From assembly GCF_020911925.1 (NCBI RefSeq), contig NZ_CP087134.1:3658001-3722000 (forward strand): 64,000 bases of DNA, in the 5' to 3' direction. Shown here one piece after another: positions 27,353 to 36,702 of the stretch (position 1 is its first letter; every line of letters begins with the position of its first letter). The translations under genes and the position numbers were made by a program. Below the pieces are notes generated by a model, which saw only the letters and a program-made list of their open reading frames with translations, searched no databases and was not told the origin of the DNA. This stretch comes from Flavobacterium cupriresistens (GTDB taxonomy: Bacteria; Bacteroidota; Bacteroidia; Flavobacteriales; Flavobacteriaceae).

Positions 27353-27400
27353 AAAAATTAGAAAATCTCTAAAACCTTTCTCTATTAATGAAACGAACAT

Positions 27401-27461
27401 CTTAAGCGAACATTAAGTTAACACTAAGGAAGGTAAAAGAGGAACTTAATCTGGCGTTAAT
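27401..27461. promoter_or_regulatory. Phased direct-repeat array, candidate OmpR-family (PmrA/BasR-like) operator
   Basis: Hexamers begin at exact 11-bp intervals: CTTAAG (27401), ATTAAG (27412), ACTAAG (27423), a degenerate TAAAAG (27434), CTTAAT (27445) and GTTAAT (27456). The last pair, CTTAAT-N5-GTTAAT, is close to the PmrA box of Gammaproteobacteria. It ends 10 bp before the -7 box of the downstream gene, where an activator would replace a -33 element. Confidence 0.7.
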
Positions 27462-27471
27462 CAATCAAAAT

Positions 27472-27479
27472 TACTTTTG
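27472..27479 (+). promoter_or_regulatory. -7 element of the LTA-synthase-like gene promoter
   Basis: TACTTTTG matches TAnnTTTG. It overlaps the possible TTG start at 27477, which argues for the ATG at 27495 as the real start. No TTTG at -33; the phased repeats take that position. Confidence 0.65.
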
Positions 27480-27494
27480 TTTAAAAAAATAATA

Positions 27495-29585
27495 ATGATA
27501 TTTTATAAGAAACTTGCCCCGTTCTACTATCTTGGATTATTCTACTTTATTGTAAGTTTTATAGTTAGGGTTGTTTTGTTTTTTCATCCTATCACACAGA
27601 GCTCTTTTAGTATTGTGGAGAGTCTTAAAATTTTTGTTTTAGGTCTTATTTCTGATTTTTTCGTATTTGTTGTGGCCAGTTTCTTTCTTTGGCTTTATCT
27701 GATTTTTATTTCTAATTCTAAATACAACAAGCCCTCGGGGTTTATTATTCTGGGGATTTTTGTGCTGCTGTTTCTTTATATTGCTTCCGGAAGAAGTATA
27801 TTGGATGAATATGGTGGTGCGTTACCTGGAATTGTCCTAATTTTTGTGGGGATTAAAACAGTACTTTTTGCTCTTTTGCTTTTTCTTCCAAAACATCGCG
27901 ACAAAATCCGATTTTGGTTATTTGCTTTTGTAATTTTCTTGTATGTTTTACTGATTCTTCAAAATGCATTGAGTGAGTATTTTTTCTGGAATGAATTTGG
28001 AGTCAGATACAATTTTATCGCGGTAAACTATCTGATTTATACCAATGAGGTGATTGGTAACATTATGGAATCGTATCCTGTGATCCCATTATTTTCTATT
28101 CTGTTTCTGATAACAGGAGCTTTTACCTATTTTATTCTGAGAAAATCCAGAAGCTATATTGATGCAATTCCAACATTTAAAGAGAAAATAAAAATTTCTG
28201 CTCTGTATATCAATTTATTAATTGCTTCTTTGATTTTAATTCCGGCTTTGGCGTTGACAGAAAACTCAAAAAACGTGTTTGTCAATGAATTGCAATCGAA
28301 TGGTTTGTATAAGTTTTATTTAGCTTTTCATAATAACAGTTTAGATTATTTTAAATTTTATAAAACACTTCCGAAGCAGCAAGCTTTTACAATTTTGAAA
28401 CAGCAATTACCTGCGATTACGGGGAATAGCACGATCCGAAAAATAGAAAGTGATTCGGCTGAAAATCGAAAAAATGTGGTGCTTATCACCATTGAAAGTT
28501 ACAGTGCCGAATTCATGGAAATGTATGGAAACAAAGAGAAGATAACGCCGTTTTTAGATAGTTTATCTCAAAAGAGTCTTCAGTTTACTAATTTGTATGC
28601 TGCCGGAAACCGAACCGTACGTGGACTTGAAGCAGTAACCTTATGTCTTCCGCCAACTGCCGGAGAAAGTGTTGTAAAAAGAGAAGACAATAAAAACAAA
28701 TTTTCGACCGGAGCTCTTTTCAAGCAAAAAGGATACAATGTGAAATTTATGTACGGTGGTGATGCGTTCTTTGATAATATGAGGGATTTTTATACCGGAA
28801 ATGGCTATGAAATCATAGATAAATCAAATTTTACAGCCGAAGAGATTACCTTTTCTAACGTTTGGGGCGTTTGCGATGAGGATATGTACAACAAAGCCAT
28901 AAAGGTTATGAATACCGAAGCAAAAGGAAACAAACCCTTCTTTAATCACATCATGACTGTCAGTAATCACAGGCCTTTTACCTACCCTAATAATAAAATT
29001 GATATTCCCGGAGACATCAAGTCACGTGATGGTGGTGTAAAATATACCGATTATTCGCTTAAAAAATTCTTTGCAATGGCCAGTAAACAACCTTGGTTTA
29101 ATAACACTGTTTTTGTAATTGTTGCAGATCATTGCGCCTCAAGTGCGGGTAAAACACAGCTTCCGGTAGATAAATACAGGATTCCTGCATTCATTTACAG
29201 ACCCGGAGTTAAGGCCGAAAAATACAATCAGGTAATGTCACAGATTGATCTTATGCCAACCGTGTTTGGATTACTTCACTTTAATTATCAAAGTAAGTTT
29301 TTTGGACAAGATGTTTTAAAACCGGATTACAAACCAAGAGCTTTTATTGCGACTTATCAGGATTTGGGTTTGATAAAAGACAATGTCCTGACTATTTTAT
29401 CACCTAAGCAACTAGTCAAACAATTTGAATTGAAAGTAAAACCAACAGCAGGTCTTTCACCGGAATATTATATTTATTATGATGAGGTACCATTAAAGAA
29501 GGAAAGAACTGATTTGGTCAATGAAACCATATCTTTTTATCAAACCGCTTCTGATGTTCTTAAGCATAAGAAGTATCAAAAGTAA
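27495..29585 (+). CDS. LTA synthase/MdoB-like sulfatase-superfamily transferase, membrane bound
   Basis: A 696-residue protein with about five N-terminal membrane helices (within residues 1-250) and an extracytoplasmic alkaline-phosphatase-fold domain. Catalytic features are the metal-binding Glu in NVVLITIESYSAEF, the nucleophile Thr374 in GNRTVRGLEAV, and VFVIVADHCASS late in the domain. The family transfers phosphoglycerol or phosphoethanolamine to envelope glycans or lipids. Since Bacteroidota lack lipoteichoic acid, a lipid A, glycan or periplasmic glucan target is more likely. It is divergent from an OmpR-type regulator and probably controlled by it. The exact substrate is unknown. Confidence 0.88.
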   Translation: MIFYKKLAPFYYLGLFYFIVSFIVRVVLFFHPITQSSFSIVESLKIFVLGLISDFFVFVVASFFLWLYLIFISNSKYNKPSGFIILGIFVLLFLYIASGRSILDEYGGALPGIVLIFVGIKTVLFALLLFLPKHRDKIRFWLFAFVIFLYVLLILQNALSEYFFWNEFGVRYNFIAVNYLIYTNEVIGNIMESYPVIPLFSILFLITGAFTYFILRKSRSYIDAIPTFKEKIKISALYINLLIASLILIPALALTENSKNVFVNELQSNGLYKFYLAFHNNSLDYFKFYKTLPKQQAFTILKQQLPAITGNSTIRKIESDSAENRKNVVLITIESYSAEFMEMYGNKEKITPFLDSLSQKSLQFTNLYAAGNRTVRGLEAVTLCLPPTAGESVVKREDNKNKFSTGALFKQKGYNVKFMYGGDAFFDNMRDFYTGNGYEIIDKSNFTAEEITFSNVWGVCDEDMYNKAIKVMNTEAKGNKPFFNHIMTVSNHRPFTYPNNKIDIPGDIKSRDGGVKYTDYSLKKFFAMASKQPWFNNTVFVIVADHCASSAGKTQLPVDKYRIPAFIYRPGVKAEKYNQVMSQIDLMPTVFGLLHFNYQSKFFGQDVLKPDYKPRAFIATYQDLGLIKDNVLTILSPKQLVKQFELKVKPTAGLSPEYYIYYDEVPLKKERTDLVNETISFYQTASDVLKHKKYQK

Positions 29586-29637
29586 GAGAAAGTAAAATTG
29601 TAATTTTCAACGGAATGCAATCCATATTATAAAGTAA

Positions 29638-29676
29638 AAAAAAGTCTCAAATTCATTTAGAATTTGAGACTTTTTT
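29638..29676. terminator. Bidirectional terminator between convergent genes
   Basis: Arms AAAGTCTCAAATTC and GAATTTGAGACTTT around ATTTA are flanked by A- and T-tracts on both sides. It serves the transferase gene and the S1/P1 nuclease gene. Confidence 0.87.
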
Positions 29677-29707
29677 GTTTTGCTCATGCTCGAATCAAGA
29701 GACCGTT

Positions 29708-30706
29708 TTAGTCATTCTGATTTTGCATTCCGAAAAGATATCCGCTTTGAAACAATTTTAAATCGTCTCTTAAAGCTTGGTTGTTTCTTTGTGTAACTGT
29801 CGATGCATCCAAATCACTTAAATCCGGTTTTCCTGCGTTAACCCAAGCCGTGTACCAAAAACTTGCTGTTGCCGTGATTGCTTTTCTCATTTGGCTTTCA
29901 ACCATTCCGTTTAATTCTTTGTGTAATTTTTCGGCATAGTCATCAGAGAATTTAGCTGCGTTGTATTTAGTTTTAACAACTTTTCCGTCTGCACCAATAA
30001 CATAAATCTTATTTTCAGGAGTTGAAGTTCTTAGTTTTTTATCAACCGCTAATAAAGGTTCAACAAGAGTGTGGGTGTCATTAATCATGTCCCAGGTTGC
30101 TTTATGTACATTTTCGTAGTATTGCGCTTCCGGAACATTTAACTTATAATTTTTGACGAATAACTCCGGTAATTTGCTTTCCCAAAGTGAATGAATTCCT
30201 TTCTGATCGGTTAACTGACCGTCATGATTTGCAGAAGTGTGCAATGGCATGTGGGCATCTCCGATATAATGACCTAAATCTGCTGCAAGGAATAAAATTT
30301 CGGCTCTGTTTTTTTCTTTGAATGCCTTTGTCAATTTTTCCATCATATCTTCAATGTACCATGGTAAAATTCCATTGTCATTCAAAAACTTGGCATCATA
30401 TTTCTTTTTTGCTTCTTCAAAAGTTTGTGGTATACTTTCTACAGGTCCGAAATTTTCCATGTCAAAATAATGTCTTGGATTTTCGTCTTTATAATTCAAT
30501 GCATATTTACGGATATCCGGCACAGAAGCTTCCTGAGTAATAAAATCAATATGATTGTAAAAAAACACCTGAAGTGGACGGGGCAAAGCCATTACCGCTG
30601 CTTTGTTGATACGTTCATGACCTACGATTCCCCATGATAATGTCAAAAAACCAATTCCTACTACTAGAAAGGCAATTAGTCTTGGTTTCATTCTAAAGTT
30701 TTTCAT
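29708..30706 (-). CDS. S1/P1 nuclease / zinc-dependent phospholipase C family protein
   Basis: A 332-residue protein with an N-terminal membrane-type signal (LIAFLVVGIGFLTLSWG). The mature protein would begin near Trp-Gly (WGIVGHERI), where the N-terminal Trp and the first His are zinc ligands in this family. Further ligand motifs are ASVPDIRKY, NPRHYFDMENF, LAADLGHYIGDAHMPLHTS and GIHSLWESKL. These give the tri-zinc site pattern of S1/P1 nucleases and PLC. Nucleic acid or phospholipid could be the substrate; the sequence does not decide. It is transcribed alone from a good promoter. Confidence 0.9.
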   Translation of the reverse strand: MKNFRMKPRLIAFLVVGIGFLTLSWGIVGHERINKAAVMALPRPLQVFFYNHIDFITQEASVPDIRKYALNYKDENPRHYFDMENFGPVESIPQTFEEAKKKYDAKFLNDNGILPWYIEDMMEKLTKAFKEKNRAEILFLAADLGHYIGDAHMPLHTSANHDGQLTDQKGIHSLWESKLPELFVKNYKLNVPEAQYYENVHKATWDMINDTHTLVEPLLAVDKKLRTSTPENKIYVIGADGKVVKTKYNAAKFSDDYAEKLHKELNGMVESQMRKAITATASFWYTAWVNAGKPDLSDLDASTVTQRNNQALRDDLKLFQSGYLFGMQNQND

Positions 30707-30727
30707 TTTAAATTTTTATTTGGACTG

Positions 30728-30757
30728 CAAATTTATCCCATTTATGCACACTACAAA
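30728..30757 (-). promoter_or_regulatory. Promoter of the S1/P1 nuclease gene with both elements
   Basis: On the minus strand TTTG at -33, 18 bp, then TAAATTTG. Both Bacteroidota consensus elements occur at normal spacing, making this the clearest promoter in the window. Confidence 0.8.
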
Positions 30758-30851
30758 GAAAACGGGACTAATTATTATAGTAATTTAACTTTTTGTTATT
30801 TTTTGGACTATACCAAGGATACTAATTCCATCTTATCAGTCATTTTCTTTG

Positions 30852-30859
30852 TATGTTTG
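30852..30859 (+). promoter_or_regulatory. -7 element that decides the start of the downstream gene
   Basis: TATGTTTG matches TAnnTTTG. It covers the first possible ATG (30853), so translation should begin at the next Met (30880), which opens a good signal peptide. Confidence 0.6.
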
Positions 30860-30879
30860 CTTTAGTTAAATCGAATGTT

Positions 30880-31830
30880 ATGCGTCTTATTGTTTTAAAT
30901 TTCTTTCTTTTTTTAGCTCCTTTTTGTTTGGCCCAAGAGGCTGAAATACAGCTAAAAAACGTCAGCGATACTGTTCTGAATTCAAAAAGAACACTTAAAA
31001 TTTCGGATCCTTTAAATGGCGAGAAAACAATGCAAAAATTGTTTCCGGGTAATTTATACCATTTTGCTGATAAAAATACTTTTGTGAGCTGGAAGTGCAA
31101 AAATTGCAAGACTACTGCTTATACAGACGTTAATGAGGTCGAAGGCGATCAGCTTTTTCCGTATGAATCAGGCGTTGCCACAAGATTGTTAACGACGCTG
31201 GGCTATTCGGACTCCAAAGGAAATGAGTTTAAAATACTTGCTTTTAATCATTCGTTTCATGATGAAGACGGATTACAAACAGGCCGTTTTTCTGGTGGAT
31301 TGTTGGGCCTTGCTAAATTTGCAAAGAATAATACTATTTGGGAAATGAGGTCTTTTCAGCCTGCTGTTGCCGGCTTTGGAGCCTTCGCACGATGCCCTAC
31401 TCCGAAACTTTTGCAAATCGGAGAAGATCAATATGCTTTTACCCTGTTGCATGTCAATGGTGGTGCCGGTGGTCCTTTTGAAGGTTATCTTTATCTGATT
31501 GCGGGTTTTGATGGTAAGTACCAGTCCATAATGGAAGTTAATAATTATCAGCTCACCAATGTACAAAGTGTGGACTGGTCAAGTTCTTACAAAGTTGTAA
31601 AGGATGACAAAAAAATACATTTTAGAGACATTATAATTACAACAAAAGGTTCATTTAATAAAGCGGAGCAAGCTAATGATGAGTTCGAAGTTGTTTTACC
31701 CGAAGAAATAGCTGTTATGGCTAAAACGAAAAAGTCTTTCGATTTTGAGATGGAAAGACGATTTTCATTTAAAGGGAAATTTTATAAAATGATTAATAAA
31801 CCGGTAGTAAAATTTTCAAACGTTAAATAG
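30880..31830 (+). CDS. Secreted hypothetical protein with a CxxC pair
   Basis: A 316-residue protein that I do not recognise. The chosen start gives the signal peptide MRLIVLNFFLFLAPFCLAQ. A CxxC motif (SWKCKNCKTTAY) lies near residue 80, and a Gly-rich segment (HVNGGAGGPFEGYLYLIAG) near the middle. The remainder looks beta-rich. The frame is open nine codons further up, but those overlap the promoter box. It converges on the YeiH gene with only 4 bp between stops, and no terminator is visible there. Confidence 0.75.
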   Translation: MRLIVLNFFLFLAPFCLAQEAEIQLKNVSDTVLNSKRTLKISDPLNGEKTMQKLFPGNLYHFADKNTFVSWKCKNCKTTAYTDVNEVEGDQLFPYESGVATRLLTTLGYSDSKGNEFKILAFNHSFHDEDGLQTGRFSGGLLGLAKFAKNNTIWEMRSFQPAVAGFGAFARCPTPKLLQIGEDQYAFTLLHVNGGAGGPFEGYLYLIAGFDGKYQSIMEVNNYQLTNVQSVDWSSSYKVVKDDKKIHFRDIIITTKGSFNKAEQANDEFEVVLPEEIAVMAKTKKSFDFEMERRFSFKGKFYKMINKPVVKFSNVK

Positions 31831-31834
31831 GTTC

Positions 31835-32800
31835 TTAATTCAGGTATACAATGGTGGTCAATCCTAAAAAGGCAATAAAGACCCAAAGAAAAACACCTTG
31901 CAGCAAAGGCCTTACTCCTACCGCTTTGAGCGTTTTTATATTTAGAGTTGCACCAATAAGGAACAAAGTTATCGTTAGACCAATTTTTGCGATGCTTACG
32001 ATATGCGGCGCCACAATGGCTGTTGAAGGGACATAAGTGTTTAAAAGCATGGCTACAATAAACAGTCCGATAAAATAAGGTATTTTGATCTTACTGTTTT
32101 TGTTTTTAAATGCAATAGCAGTGAAAATTGAAATTGGAATGATCCATAAAGCTCTTGCTAATTTTACTGTTGTAGCAATTTGCAAAGCTTCAGCCCCGTA
32201 TCTATTCGCTGCCCCAACTACAGAGCTGGTATCATGAATCGCAATAGCGCACCATAAACCAAATTCTTTTTGCGATAAATCAAGTTGATGACCAATATAA
32301 GGGAAAAGAAATAAAGCGACAGAATTCAGTATAAAAATGACTCCCAAAGCAATTGAAGTCTGATTTTCGTTTGATTTGATGACCGGAGCTACTGCTGCAA
32401 TGGCACTACCACCACAAATAGCAGTTCCGCAAGAAATTAAATGTGACGTTTTCTTTTCGATTTTAAGCCACTTTCCTAAGAGAATACCGAAAATCAAAGT
32501 GCTGAAGATAGAGAGTATGGTCAGTAGAAAACCTTCTTTTCCTGCTGAAATGGCACTGGCTGCATTCATTCCAAAACCAAGACCTACAACAGAAAATTGC
32601 AATAGAAACGTAATGGCTTTATGATTGAAAGCTAAAAAAGGGTTTCCAAAAACGTTAACAATAAGAACGCCCAATAACAATGCGACAGGTGGAGAAATAA
32701 TGGAGAATATACACAGAATAATAACCAGGGCAAAAACGGCCTGTTGAAAGTAAATACTAACGTCTAATAATTGCGGTGTTGAATGTTCTTGCGATTTCAA
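31835..32800 (-). CDS. YeiH/UPF0324 family putative sulfate exporter
   Basis: An integral membrane protein of 321 residues with about ten hydrophobic segments. Family-like motifs are NPFLAFNHKAITFLLQFSVV, CGTAICGGSAIAAVAPVI and AIAIHDTSSVVGAANRYG. Members are annotated as putative sulfate exporters, but the transported species is not well established. The neighbouring LysR gene, 74 bp upstream on the same strand, is likely its regulator, echoing the YeiE-YeiH pairing of enterobacteria. Confidence 0.88.
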   Translation of the reverse strand: MKSQEHSTPQLLDVSIYFQQAVFALVIILCIFSIISPPVALLLGVLIVNVFGNPFLAFNHKAITFLLQFSVVGLGFGMNAASAISAGKEGFLLTILSIFSTLIFGILLGKWLKIEKKTSHLISCGTAICGGSAIAAVAPVIKSNENQTSIALGVIFILNSVALFLFPYIGHQLDLSQKEFGLWCAIAIHDTSSVVGAANRYGAEALQIATTVKLARALWIIPISIFTAIAFKNKNSKIKIPYFIGLFIVAMLLNTYVPSTAIVAPHIVSIAKIGLTITLFLIGATLNIKTLKAVGVRPLLQGVFLWVFIAFLGLTTIVYLN

Positions 32801-32874
32801 AATAATATACTTATTAATTACTCAGCAAAGATCTGACGATTCTATTAAAATCGCCAATCGTAAATTACAATAGA

Positions 32875-33771
32875 CTATAACTTCAGGTTATAGTAAGCTG
32901 ACATACTTTGAACAAATAGCTCTGATAGAGGGTCTGATTTTCCGACTAAAGTAATGATGTAAAAGTATCTTTCAATGGTTAAATTCTCGACATCTAATAC
33001 TGTTAGCTCGTTGTTTTTTAACTCCTTACCTACTGCATGTGTTGACATAAAGGCAAAACAATCGGAATTTAATAAATAGGATTTGATACTTTCGGTACTT
33101 CCTAATTGCATTTCGAATTGCAAATCCGTTATTTTTAAATTGACTTGCCTTAAAGCATATTCTATAACTTCAAGTGTTCCTGAGCCACGTTCCCGCGTGA
33201 TGAATTTCATTGATTTGAGATCATTTAATGAAATTTCATTCTGCTGAGCCATAGGATTTTGACTGTTGCAAACCAAAACCAATTCGTCTTTTAAAAATGG
33301 AATGTATTTGATGGACTGATTTTTTGATTGTCCTTCCACAATTCCAATTTCAATTTCTTTGTTGATTAAGGCATTTTCGATTTGCTCAGTGTTACCATTA
33401 AGCAAATTGACTTTTATTTCTTGCTGCTTTTGATGAAATTGCGCCAAAACAGGAGAAATAATATATTGTGAAATTGTGGTACTCGACCCTAAACGCAATA
33501 AACCCTGGCGGTTACTGGCAAAAACACTCATGTCAAAATCAATTTTGCGATAGATTTCAAAGATGCTTTTAGTGTGCTGCAGTAGCATATCGCCAGCTGG
33601 AGTTAAGGCTATTTTGGACCCGTTTCGTTCAAAAAGTTTTGTTTTATAGGTTTCTTCGAGTTCCTGAATGTGTTTAGAAACTGCGGGCTGTGTAATATAC
33701 AATTCCGTTGCGGCTTTTGTAAAGTTAAGCCTTAAAGCGACGGTGTAGAATACTTTTAGCCTGAAGTCCAT
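32875..33771 (-). CDS. LysR-family transcriptional regulator
   Basis: A 298-residue protein. The N-terminal winged HTH (about 1-62) includes FTKAATELYITQPAVSKHIQELE, listed here in part: the segment LYITQPAVSKHIQELE is the recognition helix region. The C-terminal two-lobed effector domain runs about 90-298. The effector is unknown. It lies directly upstream of, and codirectional with, the YeiH exporter gene, so control of that gene is the natural inference. A heptamer repeat lies just upstream of its start. Confidence 0.92.
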   Translation of the reverse strand: MDFRLKVFYTVALRLNFTKAATELYITQPAVSKHIQELEETYKTKLFERNGSKIALTPAGDMLLQHTKSIFEIYRKIDFDMSVFASNRQGLLRLGSSTTISQYIISPVLAQFHQKQQEIKVNLLNGNTEQIENALINKEIEIGIVEGQSKNQSIKYIPFLKDELVLVCNSQNPMAQQNEISLNDLKSMKFITRERGSGTLEVIEYALRQVNLKITDLQFEMQLGSTESIKSYLLNSDCFAFMSTHAVGKELKNNELTVLDVENLTIERYFYIITLVGKSDPLSELFVQSMSAYYNLKL

Positions 33772-33797
33772 TCTGGAAGGGTGTTAGGTTAATTTTG

Positions 33798-33825
33798 TTT
33801 CAAGTTTTAAGTTTGAAGTTTCAGG
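33798..33825 (+). repeat. Four tandem heptamers of the TTTCAGG family
   Basis: TTTCAAG, TTTTAAG, TTTGAAG, TTTCAGG in a row. It belongs to the same family as 15571-15612. Confidence 0.8.
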
Positions 33826-33863
33826 TTGGGCTTTGTTAAAACCTTTGACACTCTGAGCTTACC

Positions 33864-35891
33864 TTATAATAATCCATTGTACTTTCTAACAAACCATTCG
33901 GTTGTCAGTAGAGCAACAAGTATAATTAGTAACCAAATCCAATCAATAAGAGGTGTTTTTGTTGCAATATTTTTTTCGATCGATTTGTATTCTTTATTTT
34001 CTAAAAGTGTTTTTATCAATTCTGCTGACTGATCTTCAAAAAAGGCTTTTCCATTGGTTTGTAGAGCCAATTGTTTTAATTTTAAAACATCAGGATTTAC
34101 AAATTGTTTTTCAATATCAAAATCTAAAATTTCAAAATGCCCGGAATAATTGGTATTGGTGTTTAATTCTTTTACTGAAAAATTATACTTTCCAGCTGTT
34201 AATCCATCCAAATTTACAGAAAAAGAATTGTTTCCTTTTAGTAAATCGTAGTTTTTAGTTTGTTTCGTTGCTGCGTTTGTTACGCTGATCGTAAGTCTTG
34301 CCTTTTCATCGAACTCATAATTTTTATTGAAATATTGCGCATTGATGGCAATTGCTTCGCCTGAATTATAGAAACTTTCGTGTGTGACCACCAATGATTT
34401 TCTAGAGGTTGATGAAGCTAAAAACTGAACTATTTTATCGATAAAAACATCATATTTTTCAAAAGACTGATGGTCTACATGACTTTGTAGACGCCATTTC
34501 CAGCTGTTTTCTCCTAAAAGATAAGCCGTTCGTTTGCCTTGATTTTCGGCGAAAGCCAACAATGGTGCGTTGGTACTTACATTTCTGATTTTTGAAGAAA
34601 GTAAAACCGAAACATTTCCATTAGTGGTTACGGTCCCAAATAAATTTTGCAAAGGCGGAAAATTTTCAAAACCAATATTATCAATGGCAAATAAATTAAA
34701 CTGCGATTGAAACTCGTTCAGATAATCTTCTTTCTGGCCACTCATTTTGAAGACCAAATTAGATTGCTGCTGATTTAAGAAATTAAAATCAGTGTTAGTT
34801 CCTGTAATAATAAAGGTATTTGTGCCTGCCAACTTATTAGTGTCGAAAATGGCTTTAAAAGCGGTTGTCGGTTGATATAAAACCAAAACAGAAACATCTT
34901 GTAATGAATTGATTTCGTTAGGTCTTACCAGTATTACTTTGCGTTGCGCATTAGACTCAATAGAACGTTTCAAAGCAGCAATATCAGGATGGTTTATTGC
35001 CGAAACAATCGCTATTGTTGACTTTTGATCCATTACTTCAACTGCGAAGTTCTTGATGTTGTTGTAGCTGTTCTTCTCTTTTACATTAGAAGAAATACTC
35101 GCTTTAAAAACTTGCAGTCCAACTTTATCAGCGGGTAAAAGTAAATTGATTGTTGCTGTTTTTTTAGACGGTGAAAAAGAAACTTTTTCTTTAGCAATAA
35201 CACTGCTTCCCTGAACAATAGAAAAATCGGCTGTCGTATTTTTAGTTCCGGAATACTGAAGAAAAACTTCTACAGGGAATTTGTTTTTATGAAAAGCGTA
35301 TTTGTTTACATTTAATTGATTGATTTTTAAATCAAAAAAAGTGGTCGTATCACCTACAATTACAGGATAAACCTTGTTTATTGGATCAAAACGATACACA
35401 TAATCATTTCCGGTGGTTTGATTTCCATCTGTAATAATAACCGTTGGGAAAATAGTATTTCTGTTGATGCTTTTTAAGTTTTTGGCAATGGCATCTAAAT
35501 TCGTCTGTTTTCCTTTAAAATCAAATTGTTTGGAAGGTTTTAAATCTGCATCAAATTGATAGGACTGAATTTCAAATTTTTCCTGAAGTGCAGGATTTGA
35601 AACTAAATCCTGGTACAATTCGATTGTTTTTTTGTCTGATTTTAAAACCGGAATCGAACTGGAATTGTCTACTACGATTGCCAGAGGTGTTTTGGTTACT
35701 TCAAGGGTATTTTTGGTTACAATCGGATTAATCAACAAAACGAGTATCGCAAAAATGGTCGAAAAGCGCAAAAAAGCCAAAAACAAATTCACTTTTGAAT
35801 TGCTTTTGGCTTTATGAAAATATTGAAAATACGACAAAGCACCAGCTATTACTAAAGAAAGCAACAATAATAGAATCGTGTTTGTAGTCAT
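33864..35891 (-). CDS. Membrane-anchored VWA-like protein
   Basis: A 675-residue protein. Two N-terminal membrane helices (about 5-23 and 38-60) are followed by a VWA-like domain with a MIDAS-type DxSxS motif (AIVVDNSSSIP) and VIITDGNQTTGND. A long beta-rich extracytoplasmic region follows, and a last helix (about 648-666, WIWLLIILVALLTTEWFV) closes the protein. This resembles the BatA/aerotolerance-type and related membrane VWA proteins of Bacteroidota. The role is unknown. It lies 64 bp downstream of fabG on the same strand. Confidence 0.78.
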   Translation of the reverse strand: MTTNTILLLLLSLVIAGALSYFQYFHKAKSNSKVNLFLAFLRFSTIFAILVLLINPIVTKNTLEVTKTPLAIVVDNSSSIPVLKSDKKTIELYQDLVSNPALQEKFEIQSYQFDADLKPSKQFDFKGKQTNLDAIAKNLKSINRNTIFPTVIITDGNQTTGNDYVYRFDPINKVYPVIVGDTTTFFDLKINQLNVNKYAFHKNKFPVEVFLQYSGTKNTTADFSIVQGSSVIAKEKVSFSPSKKTATINLLLPADKVGLQVFKASISSNVKEKNSYNNIKNFAVEVMDQKSTIAIVSAINHPDIAALKRSIESNAQRKVILVRPNEINSLQDVSVLVLYQPTTAFKAIFDTNKLAGTNTFIITGTNTDFNFLNQQQSNLVFKMSGQKEDYLNEFQSQFNLFAIDNIGFENFPPLQNLFGTVTTNGNVSVLLSSKIRNVSTNAPLLAFAENQGKRTAYLLGENSWKWRLQSHVDHQSFEKYDVFIDKIVQFLASSTSRKSLVVTHESFYNSGEAIAINAQYFNKNYEFDEKARLTISVTNAATKQTKNYDLLKGNNSFSVNLDGLTAGKYNFSVKELNTNTNYSGHFEILDFDIEKQFVNPDVLKLKQLALQTNGKAFFEDQSAELIKTLLENKEYKSIEKNIATKTPLIDWIWLLIILVALLTTEWFVRKYNGLL

Positions 35892-35955
35892 ATTTATAGT
35901 ATTCGGTGACGGTTTTCAGTCTTCAGTAAAAACTGAAATCTGGACCGGAACTTTT

Positions 35956-36702
35956 TTAAGTTAACATTCCTCCACAAACATTTAAAACCTGTCCTGTGAT
36001 GTAAGCGCTCATATCTGAAGCCAGGAATAAACAAGCATTGGCAACATCTTCAGTAGTTCCGCCACGTTTTAAAGGAATTCCTTCTCTCCATCCTTTTACT
36101 ACATCTTCATTTAATTTAGCTGTCATCTCTGTTTCGATAAATCCTGGAGCAATTGCGTTGCAACGAATATTACGAGAACCTAATTCAAGTGCCACCGATT
36201 TTGTAAATCCAATTGCACCAGCTTTTGAAGCTGCATAGTTAGTTTGTCCGGCATTTCCGGAAACTCCTACTACTGAACTAATATTGATAATTGAACCTGC
36301 GCGTTGTTTTAGGAAAGTTTTTTGAATTGCTTTTGTCATATTAAAAACAGACTTCAAATTAACATCAATTACCTGATCGAAATCAGCTTCAGACATACGC
36401 ATTAACAAATTGTCTTTTGTAATTCCGGCGTTGTTAATTAAAATATCTACCGTTCCGAAATCAGCCAAAACTGCTTCGACAAAAGTTTGAGCCTCATTAA
36501 AATCAGCTGCATTAGATTGGTATCCTTTGGCTTTAACTCCTAAACTGTTTAATTCAGCTTCTAAAGCTTCTGCTGAAGCTACAGATGAACTGTATGTAAA
36601 GGCAACATTTGCGCCATGTTTAGCAAAAACTTCTGCAATTCCTCTTCCAATTCCACGACTAGCGCCTGTAATGATGGCAACTTTTCCTTCTAGTAATTTC
36701 AT
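35956..36702 (-). CDS. fabG: 3-oxoacyl-[acyl-carrier-protein] reductase
   Basis: NADPH-dependent ketoreduction in fatty acid elongation. It is a classical SDR of 248 residues from MKLLEGKVAI; the frame also permits a TTG two codons earlier, which I reject. The cofactor site is ITGASRGIGRGIAEVF, NNAGITKDNLLMRM follows, and the catalytic Ser (INISSVVGVSGNAGQ) and Tyr-Lys (NYAASKAGAIGF) are present. The C-terminal ITGQVLNVCGGM matches FabG. Other SDR reductases are possible, but the residue pattern fits FabG best. Confidence 0.92.
   Translation of the reverse strand: MKLLEGKVAIITGASRGIGRGIAEVFAKHGANVAFTYSSSVASAEALEAELNSLGVKAKGYQSNAADFNEAQTFVEAVLADFGTVDILINNAGITKDNLLMRMSEADFDQVIDVNLKSVFNMTKAIQKTFLKQRAGSIINISSVVGVSGNAGQTNYAASKAGAIGFTKSVALELGSRNIRCNAIAPGFIETEMTAKLNEDVVKGWREGIPLKRGGTTEDVANACLFLASDMSAYITGQVLNVCGGMLT

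Noticed and set aside
27477..27494. TTG start six codons upstream of the LTA-synthase-like ATG
   Set aside because: It overlaps the TACTTTTG promoter box, so it would not be in the mRNA.
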